From NCBI GenBank assembly GCA_034401795.1, contig CM067372.1, forward strand, positions 17,015,924 through 17,079,923: 64,000 bases of DNA, written 5' to 3'. The stretch is from Chaetoderma sp. LZ-2023a (lineage: Eukaryota; Mollusca; Caudofoveata; Chaetodermatida; Chaetodermatidae). Numbering within the stretch: position 1 is the first letter of the stretch; every line of letters starts with the position of its first letter. Below the pieces are notes generated by a model. It ran no database searches. It saw only the letters and a list, made by a program, of their open reading frames with translations, and was not told where the DNA came from. Below are positions 44,501 to 57,192 of this stretch, in pieces. A program made the position numbers and the translations under genes.

Positions 44501-47500
44501 GCCCTGGATGGCTCCAAATTTTCCAACATTTTGACCCCTGCTGCCAAATATAATTGAAATCGGCCCCGTGGTTCTCGAAGACATATTTGTGATCAGAATA
44601 CCCAAAACATATATAAAACCATTTTCGGCCTCAATATCCATGAAAAAAAAAAAAATCCAACATGGCCACCAAACACGCTACATTTTGATTGGCCCACGGC
44701 GGACATGTCTTTTGCCCGATCCATTCAGCAGTTCTTGAGAAGTGGTTTTCGCAAAAAAAATAGGTCATCCAACATGGGCAACGAACCATTTGGTCAATCA
44801 AGTTCTCTTGAACACATTTGGCTTAGCTCATGCTCTAGATGATGTTTCATGAGTTTTGAATCAATTCCCCAAGTGGTTTCGGAGATCGGCTTTGTTTGAA
44901 CAAACTTGGATCTCTATGCTCTACCGATGCTTCCTGTCAAATATAATTGAAATCAGCCCAGTAGTTCTTAAGTCGTTTAAAGAAAATCCGGATGCCGGAC
45001 AAAGGACGCCGGCCGGTCGCCATGGCATAAGCTTGCTTGGCAGTTCTGGCCAGATGAGCTAATAATGTAACGCATATATTTAATAGTTTGTTCAGATTTA
45101 AAGAATTGCTACATTACACTTTAGCTGCTGTTGCGGAAATGTAATGAATTTATCCACAATTGAGCAGATGATTACATCACTGGGTACATACAAACTAATA
45201 ACTTACTGGACTGGGTATCTGGTCTGGGTCGAGGCGTCGCTGGGCCTGCGCAGGGCCAGACAGTGGTCTCTGTTGTGCAGCTCCTGCAGGACCAGGAGGG
45301 TAACCATACCCAGGCTGCGTTTGTTGCGCAGGATCGTAAGACCCAGGACTGGATGGTTGAATCGCTGTAGGATCAGTACCCATGTACGGTTGACCATACT
45401 GCGGAGGACCGCCCTGTGATGCTGGTGGTCCAGCTAAAGGCTGTCCATATTGTGCTTGACCACCTTCTGATGCTGGTGGATGCCCATACTGAGACATATG
45501 AGGTTGTGCTGGTGGTGGAGGGGCTCCTGGGTATTGTGGCCCGCTGGAGGGTGGTGGCATTCCATGACCTGGGGGGCCTGCTGGAGGACCAAATCCTGGC
45601 TGTGGTCCTAAAGGCTGTGACATGTGTGGCTGGGGATGCATGGGCCCAGATGCTCGATTCAATGGTGGCATGTTTGTAGCAATTGGCCCAGCTGAAGGAT
45701 CAATGCTTTGAGAAGGTGGCCCTGGTTGCGGCTGTCTCATCATAGTGTTAGGTGGTCCGACTAGTCCTGAAGATGGCTGGCCACTGTTCATTGACATGCC
45801 ACCAGGTGGTCCCATGCCACCAGGAGCCATCATAGGTGGACCACTCATGCGTGACGGTGGCATATTGACACCTTGAGGTGCGGCCATCGAGTGTGGTGGC
45901 ATCCCGGCAGCATAAGGACCAGCTGCAGTTGATGGCGGTACACTAGCACCATATGGTGCATTCACAGTTGAAGGTGGCATGATAGGCCCATGTGCATTGC
46001 TCATGCCTGGGTGTGATGGAGGCCCAGCACCATACACCCCACTCATTCCTGGCAATGGCTGACCACCAACCCCAATCATTCCTGCATGTGGCTGGCCAGG
46101 ATCCCCAATCATTCCTGCAGGTGGCGGGCCAGTACTGTGTGATGGAGAAGCTGGTCCTCCAGCTGCAGCAGAGTTTGGCGGTGCAAATGTTTGTTGATTC
46201 TGATGTGCATTGTAGCCAGCACCTGGCGGAGGCAGTGGTCGAGAGGCACCTGTAGGACCGGCTGGAGGCATCTGCATAAAAGTAAAACAAAACAAGCAAG
46301 CATTAAGTATACAAGTTCATTGTAGAATGGCCAATGGACAAAGTTATGAGCAATGACGCCACACTCTTAACAGGATAAACATGGTCAATAAGTGATTATG
46401 TAACTACTGTGCGATTAGCTCCAGCTATTAACAGAGTTAACATTTCGCTATTTTAGTATTTTAGCCAACTGGTACATACTAATCTATAGTTCTGTATTTT
46501 AGATGCTATTTCCATGTAAACTATGGACGATTCATAAGAGTAGGCAGGTCTGTATAAGGCCCACATACATGAATCTCTCTATCATGTCTATGTTATTGTC
46601 TTGTTCATATTTCCACAATATCTAGATTACCTTGTGTGCATTTGACAGGTTCATGGCCGACATAGGGTTTGCAAGCTGCAACAGAAATAACAAGAAATGT
46701 ATATATATAGATTCATGATTATGCAAACCCAGGGTTAGCAGTTTCCTCCAAAGTACATATTTTGCTGTGTGTGTGTGCGTGCGTGCGTGCGTGCGTGTGT
46801 GTGTGTGTGCTCAAGTGCACTTGTGCGCACATACGTGCGACTCGCGCATGCATGTATGTGTACATGCTCTCACAGTGTGTGCATGTACACACATCTGTAG
46901 TCATATTGAGAAGACAAAGACCACACCAGAAACACACATGACTAAACGGTGAGTGCGCCCTATGAAAACTATGTCAGTTCTGACGGCTTACCAGGGTCGT
47001 CAATTTCCAGGGAAATACTTGTATTTCCCAGGGCAGTGGGAAATACTGGGAAATATTGGGAAATACTCAGATATCAGGTGGCAAGTTTATATATTTAAGC
47101 TCATGGATATTTACCATGCTTAAAAGAACACTGACAAGCATTAGTAAATATAATCTGGTGGCATATGCATAAGTTGCAAACCTATGTGTAAGGAACAGAG
47201 TCATCTAACTGTTAAGAAAATGGCTTCTGCCGTACTAGTCTTTGATAAATGTCCATTTGCAGACTGAGAGAAGACACTTTTTGAAAATTTACCACTAGAA
47301 TGACTGGCTTGATAACTGAGCCAGTCATTCCAGTAATACAGTTTCAAAAATAGCATTCTTGATCTGCAAATAGATATTTTCTATGAGATAAATGAAATTT
47401 GCTGGAACAAATTTGATTGTTAAAAGGTTAAATAACTAACTCACTCTCTGGGATGCCACTATATATATAAGTTAGTAGGGCTGCAACGATTCATCGATGC

Positions 47501-50500
47501 ATCGATGGATCGCGATACTTTCCCCACGATACGATACATGATACTGGTTTTCCGAATCGCGACACGGCAAAAACAAAATTTCCAGTGAGATTAATTCAGT
47601 AAAATCGGATATGACCATTGATTTTAGACGTTAAACACTCTAAATAATATGCGGATACAATAACCTTTTAAAACTACGATGTAACTTTACCTCGAGGAGG
47701 GATTTTAGTGCAGAAAATTTAGGGACAAGTCACGACTTAGTTACCAAATCTGGAAACGCCACATAAATTTTACAACATCGTTCTTGGTCAATTCTCGCAA
47801 TATTTTCAATAAATTGTCGCAAACATATTTAGTTCGGTCTTTAAACACTTCTACAACGATGCCGGCAATGAAAATTCCTTAAATTTAATCCAAATTTCTC
47901 GCGATAAATAACCGCGGTGGGAGGCAATGAACCAGCTTTTACTGTTTATGTACTATAGAAGAAAAATCGCTTGCTTTTGTACGATGCGAAGGGTGTCTAC
48001 AGGATCGGCGTGAAATACGAAACTACGAGCGAGTGAGATACGAAAATGAGGCATCAAATTATTAAATCAATGAGCGCCTGACGCACGTAATATACACTAT
48101 AGAGGAATTTCATTTACAAATGCACACTAATTGGAGTTCCATAAAGGGTGATTCCAACAGCATCCAATCAGATTATTCCGCTGGCTACTACGTCATTAGA
48201 CATTAGCTGTTTCGTGGCTTAGTTGAACTATTTTATTTTGACTCTCGTAATTGCTGCACATTTGCGTGGAATTTTAAGAGGTGGTAAGTAAAATATAAAA
48301 TGCCTGTACTTAAACAGTCTCAAATTGCCATAAATATTTGTAAATATGGCATTCAGAACCGCTGCAATCGGCCATCTTACGACATTAGCCTAGTCACCTG
48401 GATATAAAAAATATAAAGCAGATTTCACAGAGCTACTGATTGGATGGTTTTGGCCAATACAATTCGCTCGTTTTACAACGCCTGCTAAAAATATTTTACT
48501 TTTTCATTGTCATAGCTGACATGAAGTATCGCGATGCGTATCGCATCGTGACAGGAGTATCGTGACATGTATCATATCGTTGCTTAGTGTATCGTTGCAC
48601 CCCCATAAGTTAGTGCTATGCTGACTGAATACATTCATTTCATTGTGAAGTTGCAGAAATGTTAAAATTGTAATTGCTATTTAAACCTTAAACAGAATAG
48701 GTTGAAAATAATGTGAAAGTCTGTGTGTGCAATCGCATAGTATGTAATCAATAGAGAACCTGGAATGAGGTCACTTTTCATATCACTATTATGGACCGAG
48801 TTGAAAATTATCAATTTGCACGAGCTATAGCAAGTGCAAAATTGATAATTTTCAACGAGGTTCATAATAGTGATATGAAGTGACCGAGTTTGAGATTTTA
48901 TTTATCATATAAACTGTAATTTTGAAATATTTGCCAATAGTTGCTGATCTGAGTTTTATTTGATTTCTCATTGTTGATTTTCGTGAAATCGATACCGCCC
49001 CTGTGATGCACCACTACTTGATAACAGATACTGAATGCGCAGCAAAATATAGTGACAAACACAAAATCTGGCGATGTCAGCCGTAAGCTACAATTTTCTT
49101 CTAAGACTATCGCAGAGCCACGGCCATCAATCGTTACTTCGCTGCTGACTGATAAACTGTCAAACGTTGACATTTTGCGATGACGTTTCATGAATGACAA
49201 ATCGTAGTAAACAAATCGTAGTAAAACATTAATGCATAGTAATACCTACGCGTCACACTCACATCAATCGATGTTTTAATTGGTCGATTTAAATGTGTTG
49301 CGCACCCAACGGGCTAAAAGGCTTGTTTATATGATATTGTATAAATACTAAATAGTTAATAATATTAGTATATAACAGAATGAAATGTGTTGTCATCTCA
49401 ATCAGTTAATCCCCAATTAGACAGCTTGCTGTCTTTCCATTGTGAGACAATATCACACATGTACATGAGCTGAGTGTGGCAGACAGCCTAGCTTAGCGCA
49501 TTGATTTATATAGAAATCTACTGAAGGCTAAATAATCAATACTTGTATACACATGTACACGTACTTGCAATTTGGTAACCTAAGCTTAAATCTCTATTTT
49601 AAGTCAATATTCTGATAGGATGAGAATTCAAGGCAGTATAATGGATTTGTATTGTATGGCACAATATGGACAGCATGCTAATGCATTGTATATCAGTTTA
49701 AGTAACCCATTCATGACATGAGCTGTTTATTATTTTGTTGTTGCAGCCTGTACTGTAAATGTTTTCTAAAAATTCCACCAACATTGTTTGTGCAATAAAT
49801 AGTAGGTGTTATATCTGCTATGTAGAATTCATGTTGCTGCCTTTACTGAAAATGGTTTCTAAAAATTCCCCAACATTGTGTGTGCAATAAATAGTAGGTG
49901 TTGTATCTGCTATAGTAGGTGTCGTATCTGCTATAGTAGGTGTCGTATCTGCTATAGTAGGTGTCGTATCTGCTATAGTAGGTGTCGTATCTGCTATAGT
50001 AGGTGTCGTATCTGCTATAGTAGAGTAGAAAAGGAATTAGATATGCTATGATGTGCCTATATTGCCTATTTGATTTAATATGTCAACCTGTATTAGATAT
50101 GCGCTTCTATATTAGCCCCTCTGGTTAATATATCTAAGATGTTTAGTTTAAAATTTACCACTTCTGATGAGTATTGGAATATTTCCCAGTATTTCCCGGT
50201 ATTTTCCGGCATTTCCTACTTTTTAGAGTATTTCCCGGGGCGGTATTTCCCGCACCGGGAAATTGCTGCCAACCCTGCAGCTTACAAAAATGAACAAATT
50301 ACGTAAGCTTATATCTTTGAAAAGGAATGTCTAGCAGATATTGACAGGACCTAACAAAACATGAACCTGACCACTAACGGTACTCTGAAGAGTAACTTGA
50401 CATCAGGTAAACTAATATCAAGAGCTCTATAGTTCCAATTTGTCTCAAATCCTAACCTCTAGGCCAAGTTATTGCTCATAAATGAATAAATGACAAATGT

Positions 50501-53500
50501 CTGGATTAAATCAGGCAAAGATTAACTCTAAAACAAGAGCACTTGCCTTTCTAGTATAAACACTTTAACCCTCAAATTTGTTCCAAAAAATGTCATTTTC
50601 CTCATAGAAAATGTCTATTTGCAGATGGAGAAGACTATTTTTGAAAATTTACCACCTGAATGACTGGTTCTGTTATCGAGCCACTCGTTCCAGTGGTAAA
50701 TTTTCAAAAAAATTTTGGTCTCCAAATGGACATTTCTCAAGACAACTGCAGATGCCTTATTGGCTGATTTGAGTGGTAAAGGGTTAAGCTAATATATTCT
50801 GAACTTGGCTAATATCTGTTTAAGTCTAACACAAGTTATGTAGATGGAAGCGAACAAGTTCACCCTTCTTTTCAATGATGAAAACTCCTCAAGGGCAATA
50901 ACTCTTGCAAAATATTGATGAAAATTAACGGCGCATGGCCCTGATCTCCAGTTTCTATTGTGAAGCTATTTGAATTTTGTTCAAATCCATTTAGTCTTGT
51001 ACACAACTGATTTGCTGGAAATGAACATATAAACCATTCTTTTAAGGGCAATAATCGCGACAAATATTGATCAAAATTAACGGAACATGACCCTGACATC
51101 TTAATATTATTAAGTGATGTACCAAATTTGTGTCAAATCTGTTCACTTTCCCAGAAACGAAGAGATTAATAATTCAATGGTGATAACTCTTCAAGGGCAA
51201 TATACTGAACTTGGGTCAAATCTGTTTGGCCTCAGACATGTCAAACACAAGTTACTGCATGGAAAATAATTAGTCATGTACAAACACACTTACAAACAGG
51301 AACATTCATATACCGTGTCCAATGAAATAAGCTTAATTAGAAAATGTTCTTTGTACACACTAGAAATTTCAAAATTATTTTAGCATAATGCAGATTGGAT
51401 GTAATCATTATACATAGGAAAGTTGTGCTTTTATTGAAATTGTAACAGTGCTCTGGCACACCAGGTGAGTCCAATGAAGTCACCTTGAAACAGTGCTCTG
51501 GCACGCCAGGCGAGTCCAATGAAGTCACCTTGAAACAGTGCTCTGGCACACCAGGCGAGTCCAATGAAATATCCCTTGTAACAGTGCTCTGGCACGCCAG
51601 GTGAGTCCAATGAAGTCACCTTAAAACAGTGCTCTGGCACGCCAGGTGAGTCCAATGAAGTCACCTTGAAACAGGGCTCTGGCACACCAGGTGAGTCCAA
51701 TGAAGTCACCTTGAAACAATGCTCTGGCATGCCAGGTGAGTCCAATGAAGTGACCTTGAAACAGGGCTCTGGCACACCAGGTGAGTCCAATGAAGTCACC
51801 TTGTAACAGTGCTCTGGCATGCCAGGCGAGTCCAATGAAGTAACCGTGTAACAGGGCTCTGGCATGCCAGGTGAGTCCAATGAAGACGCCTTGAAACAAT
51901 GCTCTGGCATGCCAGGCGAGTCCAATGAAGACACCTTGAAACATTGCTCTGGCATGCCAGGCGAGTTCAATGAAGACACCTTGAAACAATGCTCTGGCAT
52001 GCCAGGCGAGTCCAATGAAGACACCTTGTAACAGTGCTCTGGCACACCAGGCGAGTCCAATGAAGTCACCTTGAAACAATGCTCTGGCATGCCAGGCGAG
52101 TCCAATGAAGACACCTTGTAACAGTGCTCTGGCATGCCAGGCGAGTCCAATGAAGTCACCTTGCGACAGGGCTCTGGCACACCCGGTGAGTCCAATGAAG
52201 TCACCTTGAAACAATGCTCCGGCATGCCAGGCGAGTCCAATGAAGACACCTTGTAACAGTGCTCTGGCACACCAGATGAGTCAAATGAAGACACCTTGAA
52301 ACCATGTGCGCCTGGCTCTCACTGAAGACAGTGCTCTGGCATGCCAGGTTGATTCCAATCAAGACGCCTTGTAACAGGGCTCTGGCATGCCAGGCGAGTC
52401 CAATGAAGACGCCTTGTAACAGCACTCTGGCACACCAGACGAGTCAAATGAAGACGCCTTGAAACCATGTGCGGCTGGCTCTCACTGGAGACAGTGCTCT
52501 GGCATGCCAGGTTGAGTCCAATCAAGATGCCTTGTAACAGGGCTCTGGCACACCAGATGAGTCCAATGAAGATGCCTTGAAACCATGTGCGGCTGGCTCT
52601 CACTGGAGACAGTGCTCTGGCATGCCAGGTTGAGTCCAATCAAGATGCCTTGTAACAGGGCTCTGCCACACCAGATGAGTCCAATGAAGATGCCTTGAAA
52701 CCATGTGCGCCTGGCTCTCACTGGAGACAGTGCTCTGACATGCCAGGCGAGTCCAATGAAGACGCCTTGAAAGCCTGTGCAGCTGGCTGGCTCTCACTGG
52801 AGACAGCACAAGCAGCTTGATACCCTCAAAATACTATGCAAAGATGCTAACAAACACCCGACTTGATATGAATAATCACATCACGTTTAATCAGTTACCT
52901 CGCCCATCTGGTTTGGTGGTCCTGCACCATGTTGTGGCTGTCGCATTTGTGTTCCTGTACCATGCTGTCCAGCAGGTGCACCAAACTGACCAGCTGGCTG
53001 TCCTGGCATGGGTGGCCTGAGAGAAATAAAAACAACGAAAACATTCATATATATGGATTCACTAATTAATCGGTGTTCATTATTTGGCAGTGCTAATAGA
53101 TGCTGTGTACTGAGTTTAATGACGTTAATATTCTGGAAAATTTTCCAAATGTAGTGTTTCATATTTGTTAAAAGGAAACAAGTTAAATACTTAATTAGAA
53201 TTATTCTTTTCAAATCAGTGAACAAACGACATCATGTGCATTATGCATATTAAATTACAAAATATTTAGTGATAAATGTATATAGTTAAAGAGCTGGTGG
53301 AATGAAAGCTGGTGGTCAGAAATCCAGTTTTAAAGAACTGGTATAAGAAAGACTGGTGTGCATTTTAAAAACAATTTGACTGAAAGTTGTTGCTGTCTTA
53401 CATGTAGGCCCTGTAAGCATTATTAATCCTTTTAATGCTACAGTCCCAGAAAACTGAATTTCAAGACAATGATACAGGCAAACTGTTGAATATTTTGAAA

Positions 53501-56500
53501 CTAATTTGACTGGAAGCTGTTGCTGCACCAACAGCTCCCAGTCAAATTAGTTTCAAAATATTCAACAGAATATTAATTTATCAACTAGGTGTATACATGC
53601 ATTGTTAGGTTTAATCATATGTAAATGTAACAAAAGTAGGTCACACCTGGTTCTGCAATTCAATATGATCAACTCTTTTAATCCCCAACAAGTATTGGAC
53701 TCATTGGAGTATTAGTATTAACATAAAACATGTTGCTTGTGCACTTTTTCTAGTAATTAGTTTATGTTAAAAATAATTCTAAGAATAAATAAGACAATTT
53801 ACGCAATGAGATGGGAAATTAAGTTTCAGATAAAAACTGGAAAACTTTCAGGAAAAAATGTCTGGGTAACTTTCCGGAAATTTTTCCGACTGAGTTGCAT
53901 GTGAAAAGGTTGAATGCGCCCGTATTGCTCGCCCATTCTGCAACATCGGTACTTGAACCTTAAGACTGTGTACCGTAAATCTCCTATTTGAAGCCGCGTC
54001 ATTAACAGATATTGTATGCCAATTTTCGAGCTCGAGCCATTTTAATTTCTTAGCAGCATTAAACAAGCAAATGCATATTTTAGAAATTCCAGCAGTTTGC
54101 GTAAAGAAAAGATATCGTTTGCGAGTTAACCCTTAGCACACTGGTGTCAAGATTTTTAATTTTCAAATTAATTAAAAGATGGACTTGTATTCATTTTTCA
54201 ACAAATTTGGTTGGAGATGGTTCTGTCACAGACACCAACATTGCACACCAAAGTTGTAGAAAAATGTACACCAGTTTCTTTGATTTTGACACAGTAAAAG
54301 ATAGAATATTGACATCAGAGTGGCAATGGTTAAATAACTTATAAATACCAAATAAAGTGAAATTTGAATTTCTTTTGCAATAACTTTTCAAGAAAATAGC
54401 ATCCAAGACATGACACCATGGTCAGCTCATTAAAGCTAAAGTAAATACACGTAGGGGAATTACTGTACGGTAATACGGACAGGCGGTCAGAATTACTGTA
54501 CGGTAATACGGACAGGCGGTCAGAATTACTGTATGGTAATACGGACAGAATTACTGTACGGTAATACGGACAGGCGGTCAGAATTACTGTACGGTAATAC
54601 GGACAGGCGGTCAGAATTACTGTACGGTAATACGGACAGGCGGTCAGAATTACTGTACGGTAATACGGACAGGCGGTCAGAATTACTGTACGGTAATACG
54701 GACAGGCGATCAGAATTACTGTACGGTAATACGGACAGGCGGTCAGAATTACTGTACGGTAATACGGACAGGCGGTCAGAATTACTGTACGGTAATACGG
54801 ACAGGCGGTCAGAATTACTGTACGGTAATACGGACAGGCGGTCAGAATTACTGTACGGTAATACGGACAGGCGGTCAGAATTACTGTACGGTAATACGGA
54901 CAGGCGGTCAGAATTACTGTACGGTAATACGGACAGGCGGTCAGAATTACTGTACGGTAATACGGACAGGCGGTCAGAATTACTGTACGGTAATACGGAC
55001 AGGCGGTCAGAATTACTGTACAGTAATACGGACAGGCGGTCAGAATTACAGAACTCTAATCAAATGAGCGTCCATGGTTATATTTGAGCCATAAAAGTCG
55101 GCATGACGGAGAAATATTAACTGCAGAAAACAAGGCTACTACATCATGTACATAAGCAAGTGGCCCAAGGGGCCTGTATCGTTATTCAGCTGGAACATAA
55201 CCATTTCAACTAGAAAGGCTAGCACCTATTATGCCCATAAGCAGAATACTGGAGGTTTTGGTCAGAATTGTAACAAGAACAAGGACACATCCTACCAAAT
55301 TTGGGTAAAATCAATCCAACGGTTCTTGAAGACATTTTGAATCTTCCAGTGCTTTACTATGAGAGTTTTTGGCAGGAAGAAAACTTCAAGACGGCCACCA
55401 ACCTGTTTATGACAGTTTCAGAAATGGACAATTTGAAATCGGCATTCCCAGACAATTTCGCCTTCAAAATCAGGCCTGTCAAAATTGAAAATGTGCGTAA
55501 CCAATTTTGTGGTTATGTTAATTTATTTTAGGCAACCAATTTCATTTTGCGTAACCTTTTGAATATATTTATGTACAAAATACAAAAACTAACACAAAAA
55601 TAGGTAACGACAGGAATTTTTGCATAACCTCTGCGCAAACTAAAAAATGGGTTTACGCAATTTTGACATGCCTGAAAATCCATCAAATAAAACTTCCAAT
55701 ATGGCCACCAAGATGATGAATTCAGGGCTGTTACCCTAGCGGATGTTTCAAACATGTTTCTAAAAATTTGGCTAAAATCCAATCCGACGGCCTCATTTGA
55801 ACAAAATTGGATCTCTTTGGCCTAAGGATGTTTTCTGCCAAAAATAATTGTCCCAGTAGCTCATGAGAAGAATAAGATCAAGTTCCGGCTAGGTGAGCTA
55901 ATTAACAAGAGGCCCAAGGGGCCTGTATCGCTCACCTGGACCATAGGCATCTCAACTAGAATGGTCATTAACAATAAGTAGAACTCGAATGAGTTGAGCA
56001 GACTTGTAACAAGAAAACAGAGGCCATGTTTCTTTATGTATCAAGTTCTGTTGAACAAACCGTAATGGCCCTTAGTCATCGATATCATATTTCCAAAATT
56101 TCGGCCCAATCCGTTCAGTGGCTCAGGAGATGAAGTTGCTTTCATGAAAACCAAGGGTGGTCCTACAATTTGAGAAATCAAGTTCCCTTGAACAAACTTG
56201 GTTTAGCTTGTGCCCTAAATGAAATTTTATGGCTTTTGAATCAATCGCTCAAACAGTTTCGGCGAAGATTTTTAAAGACATTTCTAAAAATCAACCAAAA
56301 TCCATGATGGCCACCGGCCAAATTGACCGACCAGCTCCGTTTGAAAGACTTAAATCTTTATGCCCTAAGGATGTTTCCTGCCAAATATAATTGAAATCAG
56401 TCTTTCCATAGATGAGGTTTCATGAGTTTTGAATTGATTCCCCAAGCAGTTTCGGAGAAGATTTTTAAAGATGTTTCCTAAAATCAGCCAAAATCCAAGA

Positions 56501-57145
56501 TGGCCGCTAGTCAAACTGGCCGATCGGCTTCATTTGAACTGGATCCCTATGCCCTAAGGGTGCCTCTTGCCAAATATAATTGAAATCGGCCTAGCAGTTC
56601 TCCAGAAGACCTTTTAAATTTACCATTGCTTTAATATGGGCGCCCTTGGCAGGAAAATAATCCAAGATAGCCACCAAACCGTTTATCCGACAATTTCGAA
56701 AATGGCAAATTTGAACTCAGAATATCCAAAAACATATATCGAACCAATTTCTGCATCAAAATCAATCAAATAAGAAAGTCCAATATGGCCGCTAAACACG
56801 CTACTTTTTGATTAGACCACGGCGGCCATGTTTTTTGATACATCAACTTCCCTAATTGAAATCGGCCCAAATTCTTCTTGAGAAGTTGTTTAAAGGAAAG
56901 GTTGACGGATGGACAATGGAAGGTCACCACGGCATAAACTCACTTGGCCTTTTAGGCCAGGTGAGCTAATAACTGTACAAGTGTTATTTGAAGGAAGGTT
57001 AGTAAAATGTGGACAGCCACAGTCACTAGTGATTGTGTATATATATATATATTAATGAGGTAATGAGGAAATAGTAATTATGGATATATGTTAATGAGGG
57101 CCTCTGCTAGATCAGGCCGTATACTTTAAGTGTTACCCTCAATAA

Positions 57146-57192
<47 letters not shown>

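Larger units (their letters stand above)
46992..50277. mobile_element. hAT-type element, 3.3 kb, containing a second hAT element
   Basis: The left end is CAGGGTCGTCAATTTCC with GGGAAATAC repeats. The inverted right end is CAGGGTTGGCAGCAATTTCC. The flanks are CGGCTTAC (46984-46991) and CAGCTTAC (50278-50285), an 8-bp target duplication with one mismatch. Subterminal TTTCCC/GGGAAA repeats occur at both ends. It contains another hAT-like element (47476-48605), two hairpins and a 21-bp minisatellite. No hAT transposase domain was recognised, so it is non-autonomous or eroded. Confidence 0.7.

Noticed and set aside
45416-46303. Overlapping frames in exon w4
   Set aside because: Shadows of the low-complexity Pro/Gly-rich Sec24 exon.
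46719-46952. Cys-rich short frames
   Set aside because: Low-complexity TG/CA simple sequence.
48898-49200. 100-codon minus frame with a hydrophobic stretch, inside the outer hAT element
   Set aside because: No recognisable domain; length is within chance expectation and there is no transposase motif.
54456-55087. 184-codon frame with [11 protein letters not shown] repeats
   Set aside because: 33-bp periodicity only; plus strand, within a minus-strand intron, no context.
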